From: Atherix ibis
Lineage: Eukaryota > Arthropoda > Insecta > Diptera > Athericidae
DNA length: 64,000 nucleotides
Reading direction: 5' to 3'
NCBI GenBank assembly: GCA_958298945.1
Contig: OY282610.1
Span: forward strand, 45,639,667-45,703,666
Shown here: positions 23,278 to 34,734 of the stretch, piece after piece
How positions within the stretch are numbered: the first letter of the stretch is position 1
Layout of the letters: every line of letters starts with the position of its first letter
Made by a program: the position numbers and the translations under genes
Notes under the pieces: model-generated
Seen by the model: only the letters and a program-made list of their open reading frames with translations
What the model was told of the DNA's origin: nothing
Databases searched by the model: none

Positions 23278-24454
23278 TACGAGGATCGTTCAATAAGTCC
23301 TTAGAAAATCCGAAAAATTGCGCTCGTAGTATCGGTAAAGATTTTTCTTGTAAAACGAATTTACGAGGGTCGTTCAATAAGTTGAAGAAAAATCCGAGAA
23401 ATTGCGCTCGTAGTGTAGGTAAGTAGCATTATCGGCAGGAAAGCTGTCAAAATTTCAGCTCGATGCATAGCGTAGGTCAATTTCTATCGTCGATTAAAGT
23501 TAACGACATTTATTTGGATGCAGTTCATGGCACATCTGCACCTGTGTTTGCGATGGTTTACAATTGGGTGAATGAATTTAAACGGGGCCGTTCATCCACA
23601 AAAGATGAGCATCGTTCAGGACGCCCAGTTGAGGTGTCTACTCCTGAAATCATCGACAAAATCCACGATCTGATTTTGAACGATCGGCGAATTAAACTGC
23701 GCGAATTAGTTGAGGCCACGGGCATATCACAAGGTACAGTCGCTTCAATTTTGCATGAAAAATTGTCTGTGAAAAAAATTTCGGCAAGATGGGTGCCGCG
23801 TTTGCTCTCAGAGGAGAATAAGCGCAATCGTGTAGTGGACTCTGAGGCTATATTGGCACTCTTTCATCGCAATTCTGCCGATTTCCTTCGTCGATATGTC
23901 ACTGTGGACGAAACCTGGATACACTACTATACTCCAAAAACGAAGAGACAGTCATCACAGTGGATTTTCAAGGGTGAACGGGCTCCGAAGAAGGCAAAAA
24001 CTGTGCCATCGGCCGGCAAGGTGATGGCCACGGTCTTTTGGGATTCGCAGGGCATCATTTCTATCGACTACTTGGAAAAAGGAAAAACAATAACAGGAGC
24101 GTATCACGCGTCGTTATTGCAACGGTTGAGCAGGGAAATTAAAGAGAAACACCCCCATCTGAAGAAGAAAAAAATCCTCTTGCATCAGGACAATGCGCGT
24201 GTGCACACCTGCGCTGTTTCCATGGCCAAAATTGTGGAATTGAGAATGGAATTGTTGCAGCATCGCGCTTATTCACCCGAGTGACTATTTTCTTTTCCCC
24301 AATCTGAAGAAATGACTTGGCGGACGACGCCATATTTTTTGGACGGGATAAAAATGTTGGAAAAACGGTTGGAAAAGTGTATAGAGCTAAAAGGAGATTA
24401 GCTCTTTTGGTTTTTTTCCATCTTTTTCTAAGGATTTATTGAACGACCCTCGTA
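23278..24454 (+). mobile_element. mariner copy A, with a duplicated left terminus
   Basis: The ends read TACGAGGATCGTTCAATAAG at the left and the reverse complement at the right (GAACGACCCTCGTA). The left terminus occurs twice: 23278 and again at 23362, each followed by a CGAGAAATTGCGCTCGTAGT-like segment, so about 84 bases are tandemly repeated. The same terminal repeat bounds copies B (38817-40032) and C (48557-49835). The next adjacent sequence on the right is CTTTTAG, so a clean TA duplication holds at the outer left only approximately. Confidence 0.88.
23463..24284 (+). pseudogene. mariner transposase, copy A, truncated at both ends
   Basis: An open frame of 273 codons. The first 18 residues come from what is untranslated leader in copies B and C, because the true start and about 29 codons (MEKSEFRAV onward) are deleted and leader is fused at LDAVHGTSAPVF. 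Then follow the second helix-turn-helix region (GRPVEVSTPEIIDKIHDLIL), the linker WVPRLLSEENKRNRVVDSEA, the first catalytic Asp at residue 149 (VTVDETW) and the second at 243 (HQDNARVH). The third Asp of the D,D34D triad would fall at 278, but a small deletion turns YSPDLAPSD into YSPE and a stop. The region beyond is also shortened, yet IKMLEKRLEKCIELKGD is readable. Cut-and-paste transposase family; inactive. Confidence 0.9.
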
Positions 24455-24519
24455 CTTTTAGTCTAGTTTAATTTTCTTATCCCGATATCCGTTTATTAAC
24501 AAAAAGTACAGGTAAATTC

Positions 24520-24800
24520 ATGCAAAAGCAATTAGCTATCAGGAACACGAAAATATCAATACCAGAACCAGCTTTTAGTGATAGGCAGCAACTAAAAATG
24601 GACAAAATGGCCCCTTCTCGAACTGGACGAAGCATAGCACCGCACTAAACTGCACGAAAATAAACAGTAGGGTAGCTTCTACTAAATGAGAAGAAAACCA
24701 TGATCTTAAAATCCATGCAAACGTAATTATTGTAGAACGTTTGTAAAAAGGTTCGAATTTGCCGAAAGCAATGTTAAAAAGGTTCTATTTCTGACATTTT
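24520..24800 (+). repeat. Dispersed repeat family 'GCAC-GCAC', copy 2
   Basis: It contains CTGGACGAAGCATAGCACCG then CACTAAACTGCACGAAAATA and CAGTAGGGTAGC, followed by CATGATCTTAAAATCCATGC. The same blocks in the same order are seen at 54250-54470, more divergent at 56385-56560, and inverted at 7200-7390. Confidence 0.7.
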
Positions 24801-25477
24801 AGAAAAACTGCACATCGTGGACTGGATCAATTTTAATTTAAAAAATTCTAATTTTATATATTATTAAAAATGTTCTTAATTTTTTATGTTAAAATATTAT
24901 GTAATTTTTTTTTTTTGACTTGATATTAAAAGATATGTTAATAAAGTAAAATATTGGATCAGCCAACATCCAAAATCGATTAAATAAGATTGATTTTCGA
25001 ATAAATTTAATCACTTTTTATGATTTTTAAGAGAATTTCTATATTTAAAATAGATAATATTTATTATTTATTCAAAATGATAATTTTAAATATAAAAGAA
25101 ATGCTGTAAGGACACTGTCATCATAAAACATAGCATTTATAAAATTTAAAATAATGAGTCAAATCGGAGATTTCTTTTATAATTAAACTTTAACTAATAG
25201 TAGTTAAAAATTTTTTATAATCATAAAAGAATTAAAATAATTATAGATTATAAATAATTTCGGTTTATTTTTGCGGTCCGTTCTTATATTTATCCACTTT
25301 AGATAACCAACAACAAAACAGAAAATTTTCTTTAATAAAATTCCAATCAAATTAAAATAAATAAAAACTTAAATCAAAACAAACTTTTATCTAATTATAT
25401 GTTTATATATATAAGTAAGCGTATTATCTCGAAGAAAAATTCATGAAAATAAAAAGAATATTTTCCAAATAACTTAC
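24801..25477. other. Non-coding; downstream side of the receptor's last visible exon
   Basis: I searched the minus strand for the receptor's missing TM7 motif (NPxLYA or similar) here and in the rest of 1-25477 and did not find it. Confidence 0.4.
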
Positions 25478-25553
25478 ATGAATTGGTAGCCAGCAAATCG
25501 CAAATGCTAATACAACAACTACCACCATTCTGGTAACACGACGTTTTCCTTTT
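25478..25553 (-). CDS. AstAR: AstA receptor exon 5 (end of ICL3 and TM6)
   Basis: The acceptor is TTTACAG at the right edge and the donor CAT/GTAAGTT at the left edge. After completing an Arg codon with the preceding exon it encodes KGKRRVTRMVVVVVLAFAIC then WLPIH. The basic KGKRR at the cytoplasmic end of TM6 and the C-W-L-P motif are class-A GPCR hallmarks. It ends in phase 0, so the next exon should begin with a whole codon. Its neighbour to the left is non-coding; TM7 is not visible. Confidence 0.9.
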
Positions 25554-25670
25554 CTGTAAATTAGAAAATATAGGTTAATTATTTTTTTTTACTATTCCTG
25601 TACAAATATAAAAGTTAAAAATATGGTAAATCTTTAGTTTAAACTAAAAAAAAAATCCGTTATATGTTAC
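25554..25670 (-). other. Intron of AstA receptor, 117 bp
   Basis: GTAACATATA...TTTACAG; AT-rich, splitting an Arg codon (phase 2). Confidence 0.85.
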
Positions 25671-25789
25671 CTTGACTCGGCAGATGGCTTACATCCAGGG
25701 GCACCTTTCCATAATCTAGCTAACATTCCCATGTATAGGAATGATATTAATGTCAGTGGTACCACATACGATGATAAAAAGAATGATAC
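25671..25789 (-). CDS. AstAR: AstA receptor exon 4 (TM5 and ICL3)
   Basis: It follows acceptor ATTATAG and ends at donor AAG/GTAACAT. It encodes VSFFLSSYVVPLTLISFLYM then GMLARLWKGAPGCKPSAES plus two bases of an Arg codon. The S-S-Y-V-V-P-L segment carries the conserved TM5 proline, and LYMGMLARLW leads into the third intracellular loop. It is separated from exon 3 by a 16-kb intron loaded with transposons and a satellite array. The join to exon 3 (VGFQ/VSFF) is in phase 0. Confidence 0.9.
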
Positions 25790-26147
25790 CTATAATTAGA
25801 AAATATTATTTATTCCTTATATAGTAACATATTTTGTATAAAGAATCATTGCATCGAATGGGATTGTTCTTTTCATTTCTGGCATGTCCTCGTTAATGAA
25901 TAACCAGAAAAAAAATACGAAAAATGAATTAGAAACGATAGCAAAAAATAATTAAATAAATATAGAAACTTATTGATTATGAATAATAAAATAAGTGTCT
26001 TACTAAGCAATTATATATATATATATATAACAAAGTATTTTATTGCAAGTAAAAGAAAAAAATAAACCAGTCGCTCCAAAACTGTATCAAAAATTAAATT
26101 ACTGCCAAATCGGAATAATTTTTGATGATTTTTTAAATGTTATCAGG

Positions 26148-27362
26148 TGTTGTAATTAATTCGTAGCGTTTTTTTTGCAAAGTTTCGTGGTTTATTATGA
26201 CAGTATCATTACAGAAGCGTTATTCAAAGTATTGTCCTTCGTTATCCACTACTTTTTGCCATCTTTCTGGTAATGGTCGGATACCGCGTCGAAAAAATTC
26301 TTCTTCTTTAGATTCGATAAAAGAACCGATCCAATTTTTGGTTATTTCGTAGTTATCGAAGTGCTGCTCTGACAAGCCATGCGCCATGGATCGAAACGAA
26401 TGATAATCAGATGGGGCAATGTCTGGTGAATATGGCGTGTGAGCCAGAACTTCCCATTTCAGATTATTTAAATAAGTTTTCACGACTTTCGTAACATGGG
26501 GTCTTGCATTGTCGTGGAATGCGACCGCTTTTTTTGTAATGCTCTGTTCAAACGCATCAAGTGTCGTCTGTATACGTCCCTAGTGATGGTTTCACCCGGT
26601 TGGAGGAGCTCATAATAAATAACACCCAGCTGATCCCACCAAATACGCGGTAAGATCTTCTTTCCATCAATATTCGACCTGGGGGACGATGTCGATTCAT
26701 GACCGGGCAAGCCCCACGATTTTCTGCATTTGGGATTGTCGTAGAGTACCCATTTCACGTCACCAGTGACGATTCGATGCAGAAATCCCTTCCTTGCCTT
26801 CCGTTGGAGAAGAATCTCACAGGTGACCAAACGCCGTTCGACGTCCCTTGGCTTCAACTCATGTGAAACCCACGTTCCCTGTTTTTGTACCATTCCTATG
26901 TCTTTCAGGCGTTTTCCGACCATCGAAAAGTCGACTCCAAGCGATGTGGACAACTCCCGGAGTGTTTGGCACGGGTCTTCATCGAGCAACGTCACCAAAT
27001 CTTCATCTTCGAACTTTTTCAGTTGTCCGAGACCTTCCATGTCTTCCAAATCAAAATTGCACAAACCACTTTCTTCAAGTTTGCTCAGCAGAGTATGTTC
27101 GCCGTAGACATCCACTAAAATACGATGACTTTCCGCAGCACTTTTCTTCATGTTGAAGTAATGGAGTAACACTCCCCGCAAAAACGATTTTTCAGGCACG
27201 AACTGTAACATGTTTGACACTGCGCAACAAGTGCTACTGACACTATAACAAAATGTCATATAGTGGAAAAGTTGCGTTATGTCAGTAGCTTCTTTTGTAT
27301 GTGTCACTATGGATAGTTGGCTAACGCCATCTTTTGTAAAACGCTACGAATTAATTCCAACA
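26148..27362 (-). mobile_element. Mos1-like (mauritiana/cecropia-type) mariner in the receptor intron
   Basis: The terminal inverted repeats are TGTTGTAATTAATTCGTAGC at the left and, as reverse complement, TGTTGGAATTAATTCGTAGC at the right, followed by GTTTT. The element is about 1.2 kb and holds one transposase on the minus strand, the same strand as the receptor. The flanking TA duplication is not clean by eye. Confidence 0.85.
26220..27211 (-). pseudogene. Mos1-like mariner transposase with one clear frameshift
   Basis: The start is most likely the Met at 27211 (MLQFVPEKSFLRGVLLHYFN), since upstream codons are leader. The HTH region NMKKSAAESHRILVDVYGEH is followed by a short stretch (LLSKLEESGLCNFDLEDMEG) that diverges from family members and may hold a compensated double indel. 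Then come DEDPCQTLRELSTSLGVDFS, THE linker-type WVSHELKPRDVERR, and the first catalytic Asp in VTGDVKW (usually GDEKW). Near 26528 one base seems lost in an A-run, so FHDNARPHV, the second motif, is out of frame. Frame is regained for YSPDIAPSDYHSFRSMAHGL and a C-terminus LPERWQKVVDNEGQYFE. Total length, about 330 codons, fits the family (Mos1 is 345). It is one of the best-preserved copies here. Confidence 0.88.
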
Positions 27363-29552
27363 GATTATATGGTTAATTTTAATAAACAAAATATTCTCGA
27401 AATGAAAAATTGAAGTAAAAAAAGTTTTTTTTATATCGTATTCAATGTAAAAGCATAATTATAATAGTTCGGCTATGAATAAAGTTTGAGAGTCGCTGAT
27501 ATATGCTAATAATTGAGGTTTTTGTCATAGCAAAATTTTTGTTGTTGTTGAATATGAAACAATTTTTATATAACAATTATGACAATAATTAAACATTTTT
27601 TAAATTAGTGAAATATTTCTTTTTTGAAAACATTTTACCTTAAATTGACTAATTTTCTTAAAGTTAAGAATTTTCAAGAAAAATAGAAAATTTTGAAAAA
27701 AAAATTTCGAGTAAATTCTGAACTATTAAAATATTTTCTTTAGTAACAAGCCTGTTTATGATCGAGTGTCTCTGACTTTAAAATCTTAAATAATCTACTC
27801 TAAAAATTTCTTTGCTTATCATAATGAGTTTATTTTTTTAATTCAGGTCAAATGGAAAGAGTACCTATTTTCTCGTTGAATTTACATCAAGTTAAATTGT
27901 CAAGGTATCTATCATCATGAATGAGAGATATTTTTTGAGTTTTATGTCTATTTTGTGATACAATAAATGACATAATTTCGATAGAATACTTGCTCATAGA
28001 CATAACCACATGAAGTAATCTATCTTCTAAGCCAGTCAGTAAACTAATAAACCAGATAGAAGATTTTCCCTGTAAACATAGAACTACATACGAACATTAG
28101 CCTATTTGTAGAATTGGTTCTGATCTTTTGTCTATCATCAAACCTGCCTATTTATTTCTTTTCTCATATATCAATCTATTCAACTAAGTACATACTTGGT
28201 CACCTTTAACATTTTATAGAATAGCTACATAAATGCAGATACTTGACCGTAGCCTTATCGGTTTAAGGATTAGAAATTTTATCGGCTTGCACAACTTGAC
28301 TGATGTTTCGATTATGGTTATGTCTTGTGATAATAACAAGTGTCTATTAGATAGTTGATATGTAATTGTATAGATTTTTGTTATGCTAGTTTTATCAGAA
28401 CCTTTACAAATATCTCAGGTAATATATTAAACTGTATTTGTTGAAATATATATTCAATATTTTATAAGATTAAAGTAGATTTTAAGAAATATGTTATTTA
28501 TAAAAAATTCCGTAAAATTATGTTTTCAACAAGGAAAATTAATGTACAACATATAATTGAGAAAGAAAATTACGTATATGGGAAAAGTTATCGTTAATAA
28601 GAGACTGACAATAATTAATATTTGAAAAATCAGTTTTGGGTAGAATTACTCATTAATCCTGGTAGTTAACGAATGCTTTTTAATAATTCAACCATTTGAA
28701 ATGCCAGTTATATCAAGAAATTCCTCTTTTAATAATAGAATAATATTTAAAATAAATTACTTTTACGATAATTGTTATAAATTATTAAATAAAAAGTATT
28801 TCATAATTTTACAATTCACTTTCTTATTGTATTTAAATAGTTTTTTTGACATTTTATTTTATATATATTTTTACATAAAATAGGCGGCCATCTTATGTGG
28901 AATTTTTCTTTTCAAACATTTTAAGAACTTCTAAGTTCTGTGAACCTTTAAATGTACTAAAGGTAAAGGAAGGTCTCTTATAAATCAAGGAAATACTAGA
29001 AATCTTATATAAAAAAATTTTTAGTGAATCTAAAAATTTACGAAAAATTAAAATGGTGAAATATTGGAAAAAATTGTATTTTTATTTCAAATAATTTAAA
29101 AAAATATGTATTCAGAATTATTCATTTAAAAAGCCCGCGTAAAAGATACAATATTATAAAATGTTTTACTGTTGAGTTGGTACTAATGTTTCTAATTGTC
29201 ACGTAGAGTTTTGGCGCGATTTGTACAACTTGCACAGCCATTGTGTTTTGTTTGTTTATTTGTTAGTAAGGTCCCATAGCATATCCCTTAGTTGCAAGGG
29301 ACCACTTCATAGCACCATGACCGCGACGCCATTATTTTTTGTTAGTCGATGTAAAGTTTATGTGCTCTGCAATTTTTGGTATAGAATATTTTGTGTTTCT
29401 AATGAAATTTCTTATAGGCAATCATTTCTAATGAAGTGGTTGAAGAGTTCCCTCATTTCGGTCGATCTTAAACTTCTTCGACTGCAGACAATTTAGTCAA
29501 AGTGAAGACTATGGGGATAAAAATTATCATTATAGCTAAAGAAATATTGCTC
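27363..29552. other. Intronic AT-rich DNA
   Basis: Part of the receptor's 16-kb intron. No gene or recognisable element was found. A 91-codon frame at 29221-29496 is unsupported. Confidence 0.5.
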
Positions 29553-29640
29553 AGTTATACTGCGGCATGTTTCATGCCCAACATATCAAATGCAATATTG
29601 TATTTGATATGTTGGGCATGAAACATGCCGCAGTATAACT
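29553..29640. repeat. Near-perfect 88-bp palindrome without a loop
   Basis: The arms of 44 bases (29553-29596 and 29597-29640) are reverse complements with a single G/T mispair (29592/29601). The arm starts AGTTATACTGCGGCATGTTT. It is not bounded by a recognisable terminal repeat and lies in the receptor intron. Confidence 0.93.
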
Positions 29641-29929
29641 TATTCCGAAAAAGTAGAATTCCGAAGGAGCAGGAAAAGCATCGCATAGAGGTTGTTGAGG
29701 ACATATTTAAACTATCTATTTTGTACGCTACTTTTAATTAAATATATAATAACAGTTGATTAAACGTGTGCTTTTGAGTTTAACATGCAAACTAGTCAAC
29801 AAGCTTTGTGAAATGAGGTTATTCTTCCTGGTTGGAAAATAATATTATCTGATCCCTGTGCGACTTTTGAGTGAGTGTGTTTTTTGCCTGAAAAGCCTGA
29901 AAAGTTTTTTTTGCTCACAGCACCAGGAT

Positions 29930-30110
29930 ATTGTAGAAAACAACTCGACGAATGTTATGGATCAAGCATGTTATTCACCAGATATGAATCCATGCGACTT
30001 TCTTCTGTTCCCTGAGTCCATAAAGAGCTAAAGGCTATACCAACAAGTGTTTTTAAAAATTGTTTCGAACTGTAAGCTAATCTTTGGCATCACTATACTG
30101 CTTCAAAAGT
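29930..30110 (+). pseudogene. mariner/IS630-type transposase scrap
   Basis: The plus-strand frame at 29964-30030 reads HACYSPDMNPCDFLLFPESI, the third catalytic motif (SPDLNPCDFFLFP) of a mariner-type transposase, and then stops. The upstream ENNSTNVMDQ and downstream text may be related but are not clear. Confidence 0.6.
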
Positions 30111-30168
30111 GACTAAATAAATACAAATTATTGACAAATATTTTATATTTTACTTAAGGCAGTATTAC

Positions 30169-30232
30169 AAATTAAGTTCAGTTTTTTATTTACTTTGTAT
30201 ACAAAAAGTAAATAAAAAACTCAACTGAATTT
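30169..30232. repeat. Imperfect hairpin
   Basis: The inner 16-bp arms 30181-30196 and 30205-30220 (GTTTTTTATTTACTTT) are perfect around an 8-base loop; pairing continues outward to about 30169/30232 with two mismatches. It is AT-rich, so less striking than the other palindromes. Confidence 0.75.
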
Positions 30233-31164
30233 CAAATGAAAATTCTGCACTTGAAGAGAAAATTACTTTTTAAAAAAAAATTACAATTTTTTTTATGTGA
30301 AATTATTTTTTTACTTCTCATAGTCAAAGGATTTACTTAACGACATCAATTTTCTATGAAACATAAACTTTTTAAATAAACTTTGTAGTTAATTTTAAAA
30401 AAAAAAGCCAACAACTAAACATCTGAAATACAAAAAAATAATAGAAACAAATAAAAGCCAAATTGCATAGTAACAGTTCATTAAGTTTAAATTCAAGTTA
30501 AAATAGTTGCTTTTATTTTTCCAAAATGGTATTTTTTAGTAACACTGTAAATAAACTGAATTTCTTTTTTAAATTTGCAAGAAAAACGTTGACTGACTAA
30601 CTTTATGGTTCAACAAAGTGGCAGAAAAAATTGTATTTGACAATATTAAGCTAAAGCATGCTGTTTTTAAAAGCTGTATTTCTGATAAAAAAAAATTACA
30701 TTTTCTGTCTTTTATTGTTGTTGTAACTTTAACAACAGTTTTTAATGGAATATGAATATTTTTAATATACAGCAAATATAATGAAAGAATTTTTGTTGCT
30801 AAATATGAAAATTATACAAAATATTTGATCTTTTAGGCTGCACAATAATATTTACAAAATAATAAATTTAAGTAAACTACAATAATACAAATCAAAAATA
30901 AAGTGGAAAATTGAATTTTAGGCCAGTTCTTTAATAAAATATTTCAGACTATTTGCATAAAACCGAAGTTTTTAATTGTAAAGTTCTTAAGTCAACTAAA
31001 AAGCATTTATTTCTTATGCAGTCGTTTTTATCTAAACATACACGCTTTCAGTCGGCAAGTTATTTTTTAGGAGCCATTACATGGCAATTTTTATTAAGGC
31101 TGTAAACATATTTTTTAAAAACAAATTACAGCTTTTATCAAAATTTTCGATTTCTTGACCATTT

Positions 31165-32580
31165 TAATGTGCTTGAACCATTCTGAATGGCGCAGCCATG
31201 TTTATTTATATTAATTATGAGATAATTTGTTTGTTGTTCAGCCATTTTATTATTTTTGAATAATTCCGAATGAGGAAGTTATTTTTATTCATATTAATTA
31301 TGAGAACTTCATTTATTGCTGGATCATTTTTTATTTTTGATCAATTCCGAATGAAGTAGCCATTTTTATTCATATTTATAATTTTTTTATTATTTAGGCA
31401 TTTTTTATTTTTGAACAATTTGGAATGAGGTAGCCATTTTTATTTATATTCATTTACAGTACATTTTTTATTATTAGACCATTTTTGTATTTTTGATGCA
31501 TTTCGAATGCGGAAGCCATTTTTTATTTATATTTATTATAGGAAAAAAATTTTATTGTTCATTTTAATTTTTTGACGCATTCCGAATGAAGCAACCATTT
31601 TTATTTATATTTATTATGACATCATTTCTTTATTGTTCAGCCATTTTAATATTTTTAAACAATTCCGAATGAGGCAGCCATTTTTATTTATATTTATTAT
31701 GGGAACATTTTTTTATTGTCCACCCATTTTATTTTTTTGACGCATTCCGAATGAAGCAACCATTTTTATTTATATTTATTATAATATCATTTCTTTATTG
31801 TTCAGCCATTTTAATATTTTTAAACAATTCCGAATGAGGCAGCCATTTTTATTTATATTTATTATAGGAAAATTTTTTTATTGTTCACCCATTTTAATTT
31901 TTTGACGCATTCCGAATGAAGCAACCATTTTTATTTATATTTATAATAATATCATTTCTTTATTGTTCAGCCATTTTAATATTTTTAAACAATTCCGAAT
32001 GAGGCAGCCATTTTTATTTATATTTATTATGGGAACATTTTTTTATTGTCCACCCATTTTATTTTTTTGACGCATTCCGAATGAAGCAACCATTTTTATT
32101 TATATTTATTATGATATCATTTCTTTATTGTTCAGCCATTTTAATATTTTTAAACAATTCCGAATGAGGCAGCCATTTTTATTTATATTTACTATGGGAA
32201 CATTTTTTTATTGTCCACTCATTTTATTTTTTTGACGCATTCTGAATTTGGTAGCCATTTTTATTTAATTGATTGGCAGAACATTTTTTAATATTTGATC
32301 ATTTTTGTATTTTTGACACATTCTGAATGAAGCAGCCATTTTAATTCATATTTATTATGTGATAATTTCTTTATTGTTCACCCATTTTAATTTTTTTGAC
32401 GCATTTCGAATGAGGCAGCCATTTCTTATTTATATATATTATGATATCATTTTTCTTATTGTTCAGCCATTTTAATTTTTTGACGCATTCCGAATAAGGC
32501 AGCGATTTTTATTTATATTAATTGAAAAATAATTTTTTATTGTTTGAACATTTTTCCATTACATAGCCATGAGTCAGCTA
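31165..32580. repeat. Satellite-like array, ~83-bp monomer, ~165-bp higher-order dimer
   Basis: The landmark (C/A)ATTCCGAATGA recurs about every 82-83 bases (for example near 31577, 31662, 31743, 31826, 31909, 31991, 32073 and 32156), about 17 monomers in all. In the middle, monomers alternate between GACGCATTCCGAATGAAGCA and AACAATTCCGAATGAGGCAG types, giving a ~165-base dimer repeated three to four times with few differences; outer monomers are more diverged. Every monomer has AGCCATTTTTATTTATATT or a close variant. No coding frame. It is located in the 16-kb intron of the receptor. Confidence 0.93.
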
Positions 32581-34165
32581 TTTTTAATATTGAACCAAGT
32601 CCATTTTTAATTTTGCAGCTATTTGCTTAAATTACGTTGGAATTTTTAATTGGGTAGCAATAATTTGAATTCTTCAACTGCTTTTAAGAAAAGTCGCAAT
32701 TTTTTGTCAATACATTAAATTTAAACTATCACATTAAATTTAAATTATTTAATTTTGGATATACTTCAAATCATATATTTTTATAGTTTTTTTAAGCGTA
32801 AATATACTTTTTGGTGTCAAAATATCATTTTAAATGCAATAAATACAATTTTTATATTATATGGCTATGGTTAACTATAGATATTTTAGTAAAAGTTGGT
32901 TCTATTTTGGATAGAGAGCTATTTTTTACATTTCAGAAATGCAAATTATTAGCGTAATGTGACTGAAGAGGATTTAAGGTCATTTAGTTGACGGACTATC
33001 CTAAACCGCATTTAAACTCGAGTATTTTTTTCTACTAATTGTAAACATATTCAATTTTGCCATACCAAGAGATAACAAAAAAATTTTATATTAATTCACA
33101 AGTGACGTGTAAATATTACAATTTTGCAAAAAAAATTTGTATGGGAATTCACTTTTTAAAAAGAATAAAAAATTGTCACCTTTTTTGTAAGAAAAAAATA
33201 AAGACCAACACAATTTCTCTATTTGCTGTAGTATTTTGAGAATATTTACATTCGAAGGACGTACTCTATTTGGAAGAAAGTGTATCTTTAAATAAAATCA
33301 CATTGATTTCTCGATCGTTTCGGTTAAGCTAAACGTGTTTCCGAGAAGTCATTCTTCGAAAAGACGAGTATTTTGGGAGTGGATTATTTGACTGATGTCA
33401 TAACGCACGTGTTTCTGTATCCCATTTGCTTACAAGTATTTCATATAATATGAATAAAAACCATGTCATCGGCTGTTCATCCCTACAATCCCGAAACGAC
33501 CATCCCCACTTTCTTCCATACTCTGTCTAAATAGGAAAAAACTTTTTCATATTATTTTATTATTATTTTTTTGTGTGTACACTCGTTTTGATATTCAAAT
33601 TTCTAAGTCAATACACAGGGCCACCTCTTAAAACCATAAAAGGAAAAGTAAATTCGATTTCAATTCAGTTTTCAGGGAATCGTTTTCCTTATACAATTTC
33701 CGTCCGTTGTCTGATACACAGAGCTACATGTATACAAACATAGGCATATGAATGTAAATAAAAATATCGATTCATTTCATGAAAATATAATTCTGTCATG
33801 AAACCCTTTTTTTCACAGTGGATAATATACTCTGTCTACCTTGGTACAAGGATTGAAATCAGAAATACTATAGAAGCTAAACAGAACAAATAATACCCGT
33901 TCCGTTATGGTTTAACGAACGCATTGATAATATTCGAGTTATCAGCCTTAAGCACACTTTTAGATTTTAAAAATCCACCATTAGACTATATAATATAATA
34001 CGTTTATTAATCTATGTATGAATCTATACATATATCTAAAATTATAGGCATGTGCTTCTATGACCAAATTCATAGGATAAAAAAATAAATAAGGATCTAA
34101 TGTTCATATTGAACCAGTTTCGTATTAACCATTTCCCTATTCTTGTCAATGGTTTAACTAATTTA
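32581..34165. other. Intronic DNA
   Basis: No gene was found. 33240-33960 is somewhat less AT-rich than its neighbours but has no readable domain in any frame. Confidence 0.45.
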
Positions 34166-34250
34166 GCTTCGTTAAACACGTATTCTCTCAGGATAATTTA
34201 CAAAAAATTATATATATTTATGTAATTAAATGATGTTAAATGAAAATAAA
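34166..34250. repeat. Intronic repeat pair, copy 1
   Basis: AATTTAGCTTCGTTA then ATTCTCTCAGGATAATTTAC and AAAAAA also occur at 41384-41465 in the same orientation and order, 7.2 kb away in the same intron. Confidence 0.75.
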
Positions 34251-34734
34251 ATATACCGAAAATCTCCTAGAGACCCTCCAAATCCTATTAGATAATATGC
34301 AAAAGATTAATAAAGGGATATCTGATAATTTACATACGTGTTTACACAAAAAAATAATATAAATAAATTAAATAAATAAAAAGTAGCTTATCTGTTTAAG
34401 TGTAAATTTGACTACAGAGAATACAGTCAAGCGCTAAGACTATTAGATTAATCGATTTTTCCCTCCCATTTACGGAAATTCTATAATATTTAACAGTAGC
34501 CTAGAAAAAAAAAATCCATTCATTTTCAATTTTACTTTAATATAAAGCCATAGTACTCGTTTATTATTATTTAATAGGTTATCAATCAATAAGTATAACC
34601 AAAATTTACTTAATATCACATAATTTTACAATAAAATTACAAAATTTATTGAATGTATTTTTTTATAAAATATAAATTAATACATAATAATAAATTTCCA
34701 TGTTTTAATTTTAAAATTTTTTTATTATTATTCA

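Noticed and set aside
1..25477. TM7 exon of the receptor
   Set aside because: I looked for the minus-strand NPxLYAF-type motif and for a phase-0 acceptor with VILLLK-like text and found none; the read was by eye, so a miss is possible.
26766..27156. Plus-strand frames of 77-113 codons
   Set aside because: They are antisense to the Mos1-like transposase and have no independent signature.
29553..29640. miRNA precursor
   Set aside because: Pairing is essentially perfect to the centre with no terminal loop; real precursors show bulges and a loop. Kept only as a palindrome.
31165..32580. Possibility of a CRISPR-like array
   Set aside because: Monomers are contiguous and diverged along their whole length with no unique spacers; this is a eukaryotic satellite.
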